Origin: Nocardia sp. XZ_19_385 | Lineage (GTDB): Bacteria > Actinomycetota > Actinomycetes > Mycobacteriales > Mycobacteriaceae | DNA: 64,000 nt | Reading direction: 5' to 3' | Assembly (NCBI RefSeq): GCF_015355755.1 | Contig: NZ_JACVEE010000002.1 | Location: forward strand, 806,001-870,000 | Part shown: positions 18,736 to 27,655 of the stretch, in pieces | How positions within the stretch are numbered: position 1 is the first letter of the stretch | Layout: every line of letters begins with the position of its first letter | The notes under the pieces: model-generated | What the model was told of the DNA's origin: nothing | Seen by the model: the letters and a program-made list of their open reading frames with translations, nothing else | Database searches by the model: none | Made by a program: the position numbers and the translations under genes

Positions 18736-19416
18736 TCAGTGGCCCAAGAGTTTGCGCCAGTGGGCGATGAAGGGGTGTTTTGCGGTGACCGAACCGAAGC
18801 GGAGTTGGCCGCGGACGACGAGGTGCAGGGGGCCGAGGGGTGGGCCGGTGCGGACCTTGTTGTTGATGCTGGAGCCGACGAGGTCGAGGGCGTTGAGGTC
18901 GACGGTGGCTTCGGCGGGGACTATCAGGTTGAGGGAACCGAAGTAGTCGTCGACGTGGAGTTCGACTATCTGGGTGGACATGATGGCCTCGGTGAAATCG
19001 AGGGTGATGCCCGAGAACCAGTTGTTCAGGTGCAGGGTGGGTGGGACCTGCCAGGGGCCCTTGCGGGTGACGCCGGACATGCGGCTGCGGATGGCGTTGC
19101 CGGGGTTCACGGGCAGCGGCCGCCGGGCCGGTTTGGGGAAAGCTGGTGCGGCGTTGACGAAACGGGTCGGCGGGGCGGCGGGCCGGCCGATCAGGCGGAC
19201 GCCGGGAAGATCGATGAGGACGGCGTTGAGTTCGCCGCGGGTTTTGGCGGCGAGGGCGGTGTCCATCCGTTCGGTGAACTCGCCGAGGGAGAGCATGCCC
19301 AGGCCGACGGCTCGCTGTAGCAGTTCGCCGACATGTTCGCGTTCGGCGTCGGAGACGCGCAGCTCGCGGTCGCCGATCGTGCCGTCCGCACCATTGACTG
19401 TTTCCGGGCCACCCAT
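18736..19416 (-). CDS. DUF1707 domain protein with a LiaF-like C-terminal region
   Basis: The 226-residue protein has an N-terminal DUF1707 (SHOCT-like) unit around residues 12-60, with LRVSDAEREHVGELLQ and LGEFTERMDTALAAKTRGEL. After a linker comes a beta-repeat region (SGITLDFTEAIMSTQIVELHV, DYFGSLNLIVP) resembling the cell-wall-active antibiotic response fold. No membrane helix is evident. A role in envelope stress sensing is inferred. The ATG at 19416 is preferred over 19452 because TACCCT (19424-19429) ends 7 nt upstream as a leaderless -10 box. Confidence 0.8.
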   Translation of the reverse strand: MGGPETVNGADGTIGDRELRVSDAEREHVGELLQRAVGLGMLSLGEFTERMDTALAAKTRGELNAVLIDLPGVRLIGRPAAPPTRFVNAAPAFPKPARRPLPVNPGNAIRSRMSGVTRKGPWQVPPTLHLNNWFSGITLDFTEAIMSTQIVELHVDDYFGSLNLIVPAEATVDLNALDLVGSSINNKVRTGPPLGPLHLVVRGQLRFGSVTAKHPFIAHWRKLLGH

Positions 19417-19505
19417 GACATCGAGGGTAGCGAGCCGCGGACGAATCGACATCGGGGAAAACCCGGATCATTCGCTCCGCTCAGGATGACAAATCAGCCG
19501 GGCTG

Positions 19506-20165
19506 CTACTCCAGACCCTGTTCGATGGCGTACCTGGTGAGTTCGACCCGGTTGGCCAGCTGGAGTTTCCGCAGCGTGGCCTGGACGTGGTTCTCCACCG
19601 TCCGATGACTCAGCCCGAGCCGGGACGCGATCTGCTTGGCGGACAAGCCCTTTGCCACCATCCGCAGCACCTCGGTCTCACGTTCGGTGAGCGCCGGCCG
19701 GTGCGGCTCATCCGGTTCGGCGGGCGCGCTCGCCATCCGCCGGTACTCGCCGAGCACCAACCCCGCCAGCCCCGGCGTGAACACCGGTTGCCCGGCCGCC
19801 GTCGCCCGCACCGCATCGATCAACTCGGTCGACGACGCGCTCTTCACCAGATACCCCGAGGCCCCCGCCTTGATCGCCTCGAGCACATCATCACGCTCCG
19901 CGGACGCCGACAGCACCAGCACCCGGCTCTGCGGCGACACCCGCAACACCTCGGCCGTGGCCTGCGCCCCGTTCCCGTCGGTCAACTGCATATCCATCAA
20001 CACCACCGCAGGCTGCACCGCCGCCGCCCGCCGCGTCGCGGCGCCCACCCCATCCGCCGTGGCCGCCACATGGAACCCGGCCTCGGCCAGATCGCGGGAA
20101 ACACCATCTCGCCACATGGGATGGTCATCCACCACCATCACCGAGATCGCCGCACTGTCGGTCAT
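19506..20165 (-). CDS. NarL/LuxR-type response regulator (MacR-like)
   Basis: The 219-residue protein has a receiver domain (VVDDHP acidic pair, MDMQ with the phosphoacceptor Asp near residue 58, KSAS with the conserved Lys) and a C-terminal LuxR helix-turn-helix (LTEREVEVLRMVAKGLS-like, residues 152-210). It is a DNA-binding regulator activated by phosphorylation. The gene follows the histidine kinase with a 212-bp gap full of hairpins and has its own AGGAG site. MacR of Streptomyces is the closest named relative I can suggest; orthology is unproven. Confidence 0.85.
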   Translation of the reverse strand: MTDSAAISVMVVDDHPMWRDGVSRDLAEAGFHVAATADGVGAATRRAAAVQPAVVLMDMQLTDGNGAQATAEVLRVSPQSRVLVLSASAERDDVLEAIKAGASGYLVKSASSTELIDAVRATAAGQPVFTPGLAGLVLGEYRRMASAPAEPDEPHRPALTERETEVLRMVAKGLSAKQIASRLGLSHRTVENHVQATLRKLQLANRVELTRYAIEQGLE

Positions 20166-20250
20166 CGCCTACTCCTATCCCCTCCAGCTGGGCCTCACCC
20201 TGATCCTGCCAGACCCCCCACCTGCACCCTCCAAGCTTTGCAGTACCTCA

Positions 20251-20375
20251 GGGCGAACGCCGAGCGAAGCGAGGCAAGCCCGAAGCAGTGCGGCACCGGG
20301 GAAGCGAAGCGCCCCCGGTGCCCATCCGGACTCAGTAGGCGGGACGAAAGCCGAGCGTCAGCGAGGCTTCGTCCC
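20251..20375. repeat. Cluster of hairpins between kinase and response regulator genes
   Basis: The 212-bp spacer contains GCGAAGC-rich inverted repeats. The clearest are a 10-bp stem at 20292-20301/20313-20322 with an 11-nt loop, and a stem at 20341-20352/20365-20375 (one bulged A) around GAGCG-CGAG. A third, around 20251-20283, carries GCCGAGCGAAGCGAGGC. They could attenuate read-through from kinase to regulator or represent small dispersed repeats. Confidence 0.6.
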
Positions 20376-20377
20376 GA

Positions 20378-21556
20378 CTACCCTCGAGAAATCCGGAATT
20401 CCCATTCGGTGCCGTCGTCGGCGGCCAGCAGTTCGGCGGTTCCGCCGAGGGTGGCGATGCGCCCGATGATGGAGCGCGAGACCCCCATCCGTCCTTCGGC
20501 CGCCGCCTCGGCCAGTCGTCCGGGCGCGATCCCGACCCCGTCGTCGCGCACGCTGACGATCAACTCGTCGCCGGTATCTTCCAGCAGCACATAGGCTTTC
20601 GCACCGGGCCCGGCGTGCAGCTCCACATTGGACAGGGCGTTGGCCACCACCGCGGCGATCTCGTTCGCCGCCCACCGGCCGACCAGGACCGGATCACCCG
20701 GGGTGGACACGAACACCGTCGGTTTCGCGTGCACGGTCAACAGCGACCGCAGATCCACCTCGGCCCCGCCGGCGTCGCCGCGCGCCCCTTGCTCGGAGAT
20801 CAGCACCCGCAGCGCCACCTCCTGCTCCCCGGCCCGCTCCGCCAATTCCTCGGTGGGACCGCCGATTTGGGTGCCACGCCGCTTGATGTAGCTGAGCACC
20901 TGCAGCACACCGTCGTGCACTTCGCGAGACAGTCGCTCGCGTTCTTCGGCGGCGGCGGTCAACCGCACCGCCTTCTGTAACTGCTCCTGCGCCCGCCGCG
21001 CGGTATTGGCCGCCAACCCCAGGGCGAGCCCGACCGAGACCAGCACCGGCAGGGTCGCATCGGTCCACACGTCCTGGCCCCACTGCTCCCGCACGGTGAT
21101 GATCACGATGGAAATCAGGACGCCGGAGGCGATTCCGAGCACCGGCCCGCGCAGCAGCGCCGCCGAGATCACCGCGTTCGCGGCCCACAGCGTGGTCGGC
21201 AGCGTCTGATGCCCGTGGTACCAGTCGTAATCGGCGACCAGCCGGGTGGCGGCGATCAACAGGATCACCACGATGTGGTCGCCGAGCACCACCCACAGCC
21301 GCACGCGGGCGACGGTCGCCACCCACCAGTGCGAGAGCAGGAACGCCGAGGCGCCGGACCACACCACCATCAGCGCGATGAACACCCAGCTCAACCGCTG
21401 ATTGTCGTAGTACTGCACGGACGCGACCTGCTGCCCGATCGCGTACAGCAACGTCACCAACCGGAACGCCTGCACGGCCCGCCACAGCGGCGCGGTCGCC
21501 GCCTCGGTCGGGTTCAGTTCAGCGGCGCTCTGTTCAGCGGTCGCGTTCCACGTCAT
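20378..21556 (-). CDS. MacS-like sensor histidine kinase
   Basis: The 392-residue protein has an N-terminal bundle of about six membrane helices (residues 25-185) resembling the DUF5931 sensor of the MacS family. A HisKA_3 dimerisation helix follows, with the phosphorylated His at 214 in LSREVHDGVLQ. The C-terminal ATPase domain has VVANALSNVELHAGPG (N box) and VRDDGVGIAPGR (G1 box). MacRS controls morphology and secondary metabolism in Streptomyces; the signal is unknown. The ATG lies within the 3' end of the exporter gene (23-nt overlap), so the kinase is translated from the same transcript. Confidence 0.85.
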   Translation of the reverse strand: MTWNATAEQSAAELNPTEAATAPLWRAVQAFRLVTLLYAIGQQVASVQYYDNQRLSWVFIALMVVWSGASAFLLSHWWVATVARVRLWVVLGDHIVVILLIAATRLVADYDWYHGHQTLPTTLWAANAVISAALLRGPVLGIASGVLISIVIITVREQWGQDVWTDATLPVLVSVGLALGLAANTARRAQEQLQKAVRLTAAAEERERLSREVHDGVLQVLSYIKRRGTQIGGPTEELAERAGEQEVALRVLISEQGARGDAGGAEVDLRSLLTVHAKPTVFVSTPGDPVLVGRWAANEIAAVVANALSNVELHAGPGAKAYVLLEDTGDELIVSVRDDGVGIAPGRLAEAAAEGRMGVSRSIIGRIATLGGTAELLAADDGTEWEFRISRG

Positions 21557-22790
21557 CCGAATCCCCGGTTCGTAGCGGGCTGTCGGCCCGCTCTTCCTCG
21601 TTGATGAGTGTGGCGGTCACATCGAATCGGTCCGGGTCGGGCCGGTCCGGGGCGGCCGAATACAGCCGCCCGGAGTCCGGCCTTATGTCTTGGAACGCTT
21701 CCTCCGGACTCCCGGCCAGCAGTGACCGGATCGCGGTATTCATCACCGCCACGAACGGCACGGCCAGCAGACCACCCGCGATACCGCCGATCACCACGCC
21801 GGCGGTGATCGCCAGCACCACCGCCAGCGGATGGATGCTCACCGCGCGGCCGAGCAGGAGTGGTTGCAGCACATGCCCTTCCAGCTGCATCACCGCGATG
21901 ATGATGCCGAGCACGATCAGCGCCGTCACCAGGCCCTTGGTCATCAGGGCGATGAACACCGCGACGAACCCGGCCAGGAACGCACCGATGATCGGCACGA
22001 ACGCGCTGATGAACACCAGCGATGCCAGCGGCAGCGCCAGCGGCACGCCGAGGATCGCCAGGCCCGCGCCGATACCGATGGCGTCGACCGCGGCCACCAC
22101 CACGGTGGCGCGCACGAACCCGACCAGCGTCCCGAAGCCGAGTTGCCCCGCCACCCGGACCCGTTCCCGGTGCGTCCGCGGCACGATCCGGGTGACGAAA
22201 TTCCAGATCTGGTCGCCGCCGTACAAGAAGAAGATCAGGATGAACAGCGTCAGGAAGGTGCCGGTCAGGATGTGCCCGATCACCGTCGCGGTGGTCAGCG
22301 CCCCGCTGGTGAGGCTGTCCTGATTGGACTGGATCGTCTTGACGATGGTGTCGCCCGCGTTGCGGATCTGCTCGTTGCTCAGGTGCGGCGGCCCGTTGGT
22401 CAGCCAGTCCTGCACCTTCTTGATGCTCTGGGTGAATTCGTCGGTCAGCTTCGGCAGGCCCGCGACGAACTGCTCCACCACGAAGGTCATGATTCCCGCG
22501 ACCACACCGAGCGACCCGATCAGCGCGACGAACACGCCCAGCGCGCGTGGCACGCCGAGCCGCTGCAGCCAATCGACCAGCGGCGCCAGCAAACCCGCCG
22601 CGAGCAGCGCGATGGCCAGCGGAATTATCACGGTCGCGAGCCGCTGCACGATCGCCGCGAGCACCCAGAGCGCCGCGGTGATCACCAGCAACCGCCAGGC
22701 CCACTCCGCCGACTGCCGGACCAGCGGATGCACCGCGTCGGCGGCGGTCGCGCGCGACGACGAGGCTGGGGTCTGCTTCTGGTCCGTCAC
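21534..22790 (-). CDS. AI-2E family transporter (Rv0205-like)
   Basis: The 418-residue membrane protein has the AI-2E exporter plan: paired N-terminal helices, a soluble helical stretch (around residues 120-190), then a hydrophobic half with FFLYGG, PIIGAFLAGF and EGHVLQPLLLG, the last being a family signature. The transported substrate is unknown; TqsA, YdgG and Na+/H+ antiporters share this fold. The GTG at 22790 is preferred, with TAGGCT on the minus strand (22798-22803) ending 7 nt upstream. It overlaps the MacS-like kinase gene, which links transporter and sensor. Confidence 0.85.
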   Translation of the reverse strand: MTDQKQTPASSSRATAADAVHPLVRQSAEWAWRLLVITAALWVLAAIVQRLATVIIPLAIALLAAGLLAPLVDWLQRLGVPRALGVFVALIGSLGVVAGIMTFVVEQFVAGLPKLTDEFTQSIKKVQDWLTNGPPHLSNEQIRNAGDTIVKTIQSNQDSLTSGALTTATVIGHILTGTFLTLFILIFFLYGGDQIWNFVTRIVPRTHRERVRVAGQLGFGTLVGFVRATVVVAAVDAIGIGAGLAILGVPLALPLASLVFISAFVPIIGAFLAGFVAVFIALMTKGLVTALIVLGIIIAVMQLEGHVLQPLLLGRAVSIHPLAVVLAITAGVVIGGIAGGLLAVPFVAVMNTAIRSLLAGSPEEAFQDIRPDSGRLYSAAPDRPDPDRFDVTATLINEEERADSPLRTGDSDDVERDR

Positions 22791-22911
22791 CGCACCGAGC
22801 CTAATGGGAGCAGCCGACTCGAGCGGGTGTCCACATGATCGAAACGATAGATTGGTGGACGTGTCGGCGCCCCTGCGCCGCGAGCTCGGCGCCGGGAGGA
22901 GGTAGCGCAGC

Positions 22912-24492
22912 GTGACCATGGACAGCGTCGCGAACGGCGCGAATCCCGCACTGCAAGCGGTCAAGCAGACCATGCGAACACGCTGGCCGCTGTACCTGGC
23001 CTCGATGCTGCTGGCCAACGCCTTCGGCGCGGTGCTGGTCTGGGCGTTCATCCAGTACGGTCTGCCGGTTCCCGAAGGCGAGCCGACCGGCGTCCGGCGC
23101 ACCGGCCTGCTCGTGCCCGGCCTGGTGTTCATCACCGGTGGCATGCTCAGCCTCCTGGCGTCCGCGCTGATGCTGCGCCCGGTGATGCGCTGGCAGGTGC
23201 GTGGCGGCCCGCCGAGCCGCCAGGAGCAGATGGCCGCGCTGCACGCGCCGCTGCGGCAGGCGATCGTGCATCTGGCGCTGTGGCTGATCTGCGGCGCGGT
23301 ACTGGCCACCTTGATCATTTCGAAGTCGCCCGAGCTGGCGGGCGCGGTGATCGTCACCCTGTGTATGGCCGCCACCATCGTGTTCGGCTTCACCTACATG
23401 CTCGGCGAACGGATCCTGCGCCCGGTCGCGGCACAGGCGCTCACCGAGGGCACCTTCGACCACACGCTGACCCCGGGTGTCGGCACCCGGATGGCGATGA
23501 CCTGGGGCATGGGCACTTTCGCGCCGACCATCGCGATCGTGCTGCTGTGCGTCACCCAGATCACCTCGGACGTGAAGTTCTCGGCGCAGTCGCTGGCCAT
23601 CTCGATCCTGCTGCTCTCGGGCGTGGTGATCATGCAGGCGCTGGCGTTGTCCATGCTGACCGGTTCCAGCATCACCGACCCGGTGCGCCAGCTGTCCCAA
23701 GCCATCAACAGGGTGCAGGAGGGCGCGCGCGACGTGCAGGTGGAGGTCTTCGACGGCTCCGAGATCGGCCTGCTGCAGGTCGGTTTCAACCGGATGATGG
23801 AGGAGGCCGCCAAACGCCGGCAGTTGCAGGAGCTGTTCGGCCAGCACGTCGGCGAGGAAGTGGCGCAGCGCGCCCTGGATTACGGCACCGAGCTCGGCGG
23901 TGAGACCAGGTTCGTCGCGGTGCTCTTCGTCGATATGGTCGGGTCCACCGCGACGGCCGCCGAGCGCCCGCCGACCGAGGTGGTGAGCCTGCTCAACGAA
24001 TTCTTCCGGATCGTCGTCGACGTGATCGACCGGCATCACGGGTTCGTCAACAAGTTCGTCGGCGATGCCGCGCTGGCCATTTTCGGCGCGCCGCTGGATC
24101 GTCCCGACGCGCCGACCGCGGCCTTGGCCGCCGCCCGCGAACTGCGCGAAGCACTCCGCGAGGTCCCCGGACTCGATATCGGTATCGGCGTTTCCGCCGG
24201 GCTCGCGGTCGCGGGAAATATCGGCGCGGCGAATCGTTTCGAATACACCGTGATCGGCGATCCGGTCAATGAGGCTTCACGACTGACCGAACTGGCCAAA
24301 GACCAACCCGGCCGAGTGCTCACTTCGGGCAGCGCGCTGTATTTCGCCGATGAAAGTGAGCAGGACTTTTGGGTCTCCGGCGACGAAGTGCAGCTGCGCG
24401 GGCGACGCCGGAAAACGCGTCTTGCCTGGCCGAAAGAGTCCGACCTGCCGAACGCCGATGCAGACAGCGAAAAGGCCGGTTCGTTAGGCTGA
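22912..24492 (+). CDS. Membrane class III adenylate cyclase with HAMP domain
   Basis: The 526-residue protein has about six membrane helices, a HAMP linker (near 247-298, TDPVRQLSQAINRVQEG) and a C-terminal class III cyclase domain. Metal-binding residues are Asp341 (FVDMVGST) and Asp385 (FVGDAA); Lys381 is the likely adenine-selecting residue and VNEASR holds the transition-state Asn and Arg. The plan matches the Rv1318c-1320c/Rv3645 group, which makes cAMP. The GTG at 22912 follows GGGAGGAGG by 8 nt. What the membrane part senses is unknown. Confidence 0.92.
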   Translation: MTMDSVANGANPALQAVKQTMRTRWPLYLASMLLANAFGAVLVWAFIQYGLPVPEGEPTGVRRTGLLVPGLVFITGGMLSLLASALMLRPVMRWQVRGGPPSRQEQMAALHAPLRQAIVHLALWLICGAVLATLIISKSPELAGAVIVTLCMAATIVFGFTYMLGERILRPVAAQALTEGTFDHTLTPGVGTRMAMTWGMGTFAPTIAIVLLCVTQITSDVKFSAQSLAISILLLSGVVIMQALALSMLTGSSITDPVRQLSQAINRVQEGARDVQVEVFDGSEIGLLQVGFNRMMEEAAKRRQLQELFGQHVGEEVAQRALDYGTELGGETRFVAVLFVDMVGSTATAAERPPTEVVSLLNEFFRIVVDVIDRHHGFVNKFVGDAALAIFGAPLDRPDAPTAALAAARELREALREVPGLDIGIGVSAGLAVAGNIGAANRFEYTVIGDPVNEASRLTELAKDQPGRVLTSGSALYFADESEQDFWVSGDEVQLRGRRRKTRLAWPKESDLPNADADSEKAGSLG

Positions 24493-24496
24493 CTTC

Positions 24497-25567
24497 GTGA
24501 ATCAGCCCGCTGCTCCCCCGAGACGTGGCAGATTCAGTGGCAGATTCAGATGGCTTAAATGGGCGCTCGGGCTCGCTCTGGTCGCCGTGCTGGTCGCCGA
24601 AGCCGTGTATCTATGGCCGCGGCTACACGAATCCTGGCAAAGTCTCAGCGAAATCCATTGGGGCTGGTTCGTCCTCTGTATCGCATTGCAAACAGTTTCC
24701 ATGAGCGGATTCGGCCGGCTGCAGAAACAATTACTTCGCGCCGGCGGAGTGCAGGTCTCGCAGCGCCGCTCGGTCGCCGTTGTCTACGGCGCCACCGCCA
24801 TGTCGGTGACATTGCCCGCTGGCCAGGTCTTTTCCACAGCCTTCACGTATCGGCAGATGCGCCGCTGGGGCGCCAGCCCGATCGTTGCCTCGTGGCAATT
24901 GGTGATCTCCGGAGTCGTCGCAACCGCTGGTCTGGCGCTGCTCGGCGTGGGCGGCGCGCTCCTGGTCGGCAACACCATCGGCCCGTTCAAGCTGATCCTC
25001 TCACTCGCCGGTGTGGTCGCGCTGATCTGGGCGGGCAACTACGTCGCGAAACACCCGGGCGGACTGGAAGCAGTACTACGTCGGCTACTCGGCATCGCAA
25101 ACCGGTTACGCAAGCGTCCGGCAGATCAGGGCATGGACAAGGTCAGTGAGGTTCTGGGTCAGCTGGAATCGGTGGACCTGCGTAAACGCGACGGTATGTG
25201 GGTCGGGGTCTGGGCGCTGACGCACCGGCTCGCGGACGTGGCCTGTCTCGGCGCGGCCTGCTACGCGGTCGGCGCCGACCCCCGCTGGGCCGGACTGCTG
25301 CTCGCGTTCACCGCCGGAAAAGCCGTGGGCTCCATTCCCTTCGCGCCCGGCGGCATCGTCTACGTCGACGCGACCCTGATCTACAGCCTCACCGTCGCCG
25401 CGGGCCTGCCCGCCGCGCAAGCTGTCGCCGCCGCCTTCGTCTACCGCCTCGTCAGCTTCATCTTGGTCGCGATCGCCGGCTGGATCGTGTTCGCGTTCCT
25501 GTTCCGCACCCCGCAGGCCGACGACGCCGAGTTCGAGAAGGAATTCGAGCAGCGCCGCCTTCAATGA
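24497..25567 (+). CDS. Flippase-like (LPG synthase TM / UPF0104) membrane protein
   Basis: The 356-residue protein has about eight membrane helices of the lysylphosphatidylglycerol-synthetase N-terminal / UPF0104 type, which act as lipid or glycolipid flippases where studied. Characteristic stretches are TLPAGQVFSTAFTYRQMRRWG and SIPFAPGGIVYVDATL. The aminoacyltransferase domain of full MprF is absent. GTG start: TAGGCT (24485-24490), within the end of the cyclase gene, ends 6 nt upstream and may give a separate leaderless transcript. The next gene starts in its stop codon (ATGA). Confidence 0.85.
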   Translation: MNQPAAPPRRGRFSGRFRWLKWALGLALVAVLVAEAVYLWPRLHESWQSLSEIHWGWFVLCIALQTVSMSGFGRLQKQLLRAGGVQVSQRRSVAVVYGATAMSVTLPAGQVFSTAFTYRQMRRWGASPIVASWQLVISGVVATAGLALLGVGGALLVGNTIGPFKLILSLAGVVALIWAGNYVAKHPGGLEAVLRRLLGIANRLRKRPADQGMDKVSEVLGQLESVDLRKRDGMWVGVWALTHRLADVACLGAACYAVGADPRWAGLLLAFTAGKAVGSIPFAPGGIVYVDATLIYSLTVAAGLPAAQAVAAAFVYRLVSFILVAIAGWIVFAFLFRTPQADDAEFEKEFEQRRLQ

Positions 25568-25965
25568 CCGTGAAGGGGCCCACTACCCTGGCGCGGGTGA
25601 AGAAACTGGTGCCATTGGTGGTTGATCTACTGCTGGTGATCCTGTTCTGTGTCATCGGGCGGCGCAGCCACGACGAGGCGGTCCTGACCGGCCTGCTGAA
25701 GACGTTGTGGCCGTTCGCGATCGGACTGGCGATCGGGTGGGCGGTGGCTTACGTCGTGGCCGGCCGGATCCTGGACGGCGCCCGATTCGACGGAACCGCG
25801 CTGTGGCCCACCGGAATCCTGGTGTGGCTGGGGACGCTCGGCGGCGGCATGCTGCTGCGGGTGATCGGCGGGCAGGGCACGGCGCTCAGTTTCGTCATCG
25901 TCGCGGCCACCGTGCTCGCGCTGTTCCTGCTCGGCTGGCGCGCGGCCGTCCGCGCGTTGAACTGA
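25564..25965 (+). CDS. DUF3054 small membrane protein
   Basis: The 133-residue protein has four membrane helices and the DUF3054 motifs DLLLVILFCVIGRRSH and ILVWLGTLGGGMLLR. The function of this actinobacterial family is unknown. The ATG overlaps the flippase-like gene's stop by 4 nt, so the two are translated together. It ends 1 bp before the convergent PBP-like gene. Confidence 0.85.
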   Translation: MTVKGPTTLARVKKLVPLVVDLLLVILFCVIGRRSHDEAVLTGLLKTLWPFAIGLAIGWAVAYVVAGRILDGARFDGTALWPTGILVWLGTLGGGMLLRVIGGQGTALSFVIVAATVLALFLLGWRAAVRALN

Positions 25966-25966
25966 C

Positions 25967-27646
25967 TCAGGCTTCGGGCGAGGCCAGCGACTGCAACATG
26001 CGGGCGGCCATCTTCGCCGTCATATCCCCGCTGTCCACGTTGTTGATGTGGACGGCGAAGGCCAGGTCACCCATGGTCGCGATGAGCCAGCCGTCCGAGC
26101 CCGCCCGCACCGCGTAGCCCGTGACATCGTGATACGCCCGCAGACTCGCCATCTCGGGCGCCCCGGCGCCGTCGCGCAACATGGTGCGCAGCCGATCGGC
26201 GATGGGCCCGTGCAGCGGTTCGAGTTTCGCGTCGGTGGCGCTGGGCTTACCGGACTCGATCATCGGCGCGGGCACCTCCCCGCGCGCGATCGCGGCCGCG
26301 GCGATCGCCATGCCGAACGGGCTGGCCAGCACCGCGTCCGAGCCGCCGCCCTGCTTGACCTGTTCGGCGCTGCGGCCCGCGATAGCCAAACGCCCGGTGA
26401 CCTCGTCCAGACCGGGCACCTGATAGTCGATACCGATACCCAACCGGCTCGCCGCCTCGGCCGCTTCCGGCACCGTGATGTCCTGCGGCGCCTTGTTCTT
26501 GCTCACCGCGGCGATGGCCCGGAACAGTTCGATGTTGCCGCCGACCGGGTACAGCCCGGTGAACGCGACCGGCCCGTGCGCGCTGGCCTGGCTGTTCTGC
26601 GCGACCGCGACCACCGCGCCGCTGGACGGCTGGATCGCCACGATCGACGCGGGCGCGCCCACGCTGACCACCGCGTCCTCGGCCGCGCGCTGTAACCGCT
26701 GATCCATGGTCGAGGCGATGTCCGGGCCGGGCGGGCCCTGCACCCCGGCCACCTGGGTCACGAACTTGCCGTCCTGCTCGAAGATCTGCACGCCCCAGCC
26801 GGAGTGCTGTTCCTGGCTGTCCTGCTGCACCTTGCGCAGCGCGTCCAGCATGGGCGACCAGACTCGGCGGTCGGAGGAGATGAGCCGCTGCTGCTTCTCC
26901 ATCACCACCCCGGGGATCGGCGCCATCCGCGGTTCCAGGATCTCGAAGTCGGGCTCGCGCAAGTTCACCGCGACGACGGGCTTGCCCTGCGAGGACGAGA
27001 GCTGCTGCAGCAGAGAGTCACCGGTGATCAGCGGCGCGACCGGTTCGATGGCCTTGGCCAGCGCATGCGCCGAGGCGGGCGGGTCGGTCATCTTGGCCGG
27101 GTCGAGCTTGATGACGTTGATCGGCTGCTCGTGCATGAGCGGCGCGCCGACCAGGTCGAGGACCTTGGGCGCGGGCGCCGGGTGGGTGCGCGTCAGTTTC
27201 ACGGTGCGGTTGTTCTGCAGCTGCGGCATGACCAGGCTGGGTTCCCAGGAGATCCGCCAGCCGATGGCGAGCTTGCGCACGGTGCCCTGCAGGCTGTACT
27301 TCCAGTCCTTCTTGTCCCCGAAGTTCCAATTGGCGTCCAGGCTGAAAATGCCCTCGCTGGAACCCAGGTTGATGAACTGGGACTTCGCGTAGTCGGCCTT
27401 GCCCGGCTGCAGCCCCTCGAACATTTGCTTCAGCGTTGCCGAAGCGGCCGTGGGGTAGGAGGTGAGTTGCGCTGCCTTGCTGTAGTTCTGGTCGTCGAGC
27501 AGGTCGGTGAAGCGGTCGACAACGGCCTCGGGTTCGTTCGGCGTCTGCTCTTCAGCGCACGAGACCGTGCCCAGTACTACAGCCGCCACCCCCGCGAGTG
27601 CCAATGCGCCCCGGACGCGAAAGCGGCGGGATCCCCACACATCCAT
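25967..27646 (-). CDS. Penicillin-binding-like lipoprotein with degraded catalytic motifs
   Basis: The 559-residue protein follows the PBP-lipo plan (Rv2864c-type): signal peptide with lipidation at Cys30 (GTVSC), an NTF2-like N-terminal domain (about 35-150), a dimerisation-type domain and a transpeptidase fold at the C-terminus. The catalytic motifs are gone. Where PGSTFK is expected there is YPVGGNIELF, the SxN loop is shortened, and KTGT is replaced by VRAGSD. It keeps GDLAFAV near the end. A non-enzymatic envelope role is likely. Start: ATG at 27646 behind GAAGAG; a GTG at 27655 is an alternative. Confidence 0.85.
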   Translation of the reverse strand: MDVWGSRRFRVRGALALAGVAAVVLGTVSCAEEQTPNEPEAVVDRFTDLLDDQNYSKAAQLTSYPTAASATLKQMFEGLQPGKADYAKSQFINLGSSEGIFSLDANWNFGDKKDWKYSLQGTVRKLAIGWRISWEPSLVMPQLQNNRTVKLTRTHPAPAPKVLDLVGAPLMHEQPINVIKLDPAKMTDPPASAHALAKAIEPVAPLITGDSLLQQLSSSQGKPVVAVNLREPDFEILEPRMAPIPGVVMEKQQRLISSDRRVWSPMLDALRKVQQDSQEQHSGWGVQIFEQDGKFVTQVAGVQGPPGPDIASTMDQRLQRAAEDAVVSVGAPASIVAIQPSSGAVVAVAQNSQASAHGPVAFTGLYPVGGNIELFRAIAAVSKNKAPQDITVPEAAEAASRLGIGIDYQVPGLDEVTGRLAIAGRSAEQVKQGGGSDAVLASPFGMAIAAAAIARGEVPAPMIESGKPSATDAKLEPLHGPIADRLRTMLRDGAGAPEMASLRAYHDVTGYAVRAGSDGWLIATMGDLAFAVHINNVDSGDMTAKMAARMLQSLASPEA

Positions 27647-27655
27647 GTCGCCCAC

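Noticed and set aside
19417..19452. Upstream ATG (19452) as the DUF1707 gene start
   Set aside because: No ribosome binding site or promoter-like box at the right distance; the 19416 ATG has TACCCT 7 nt upstream.
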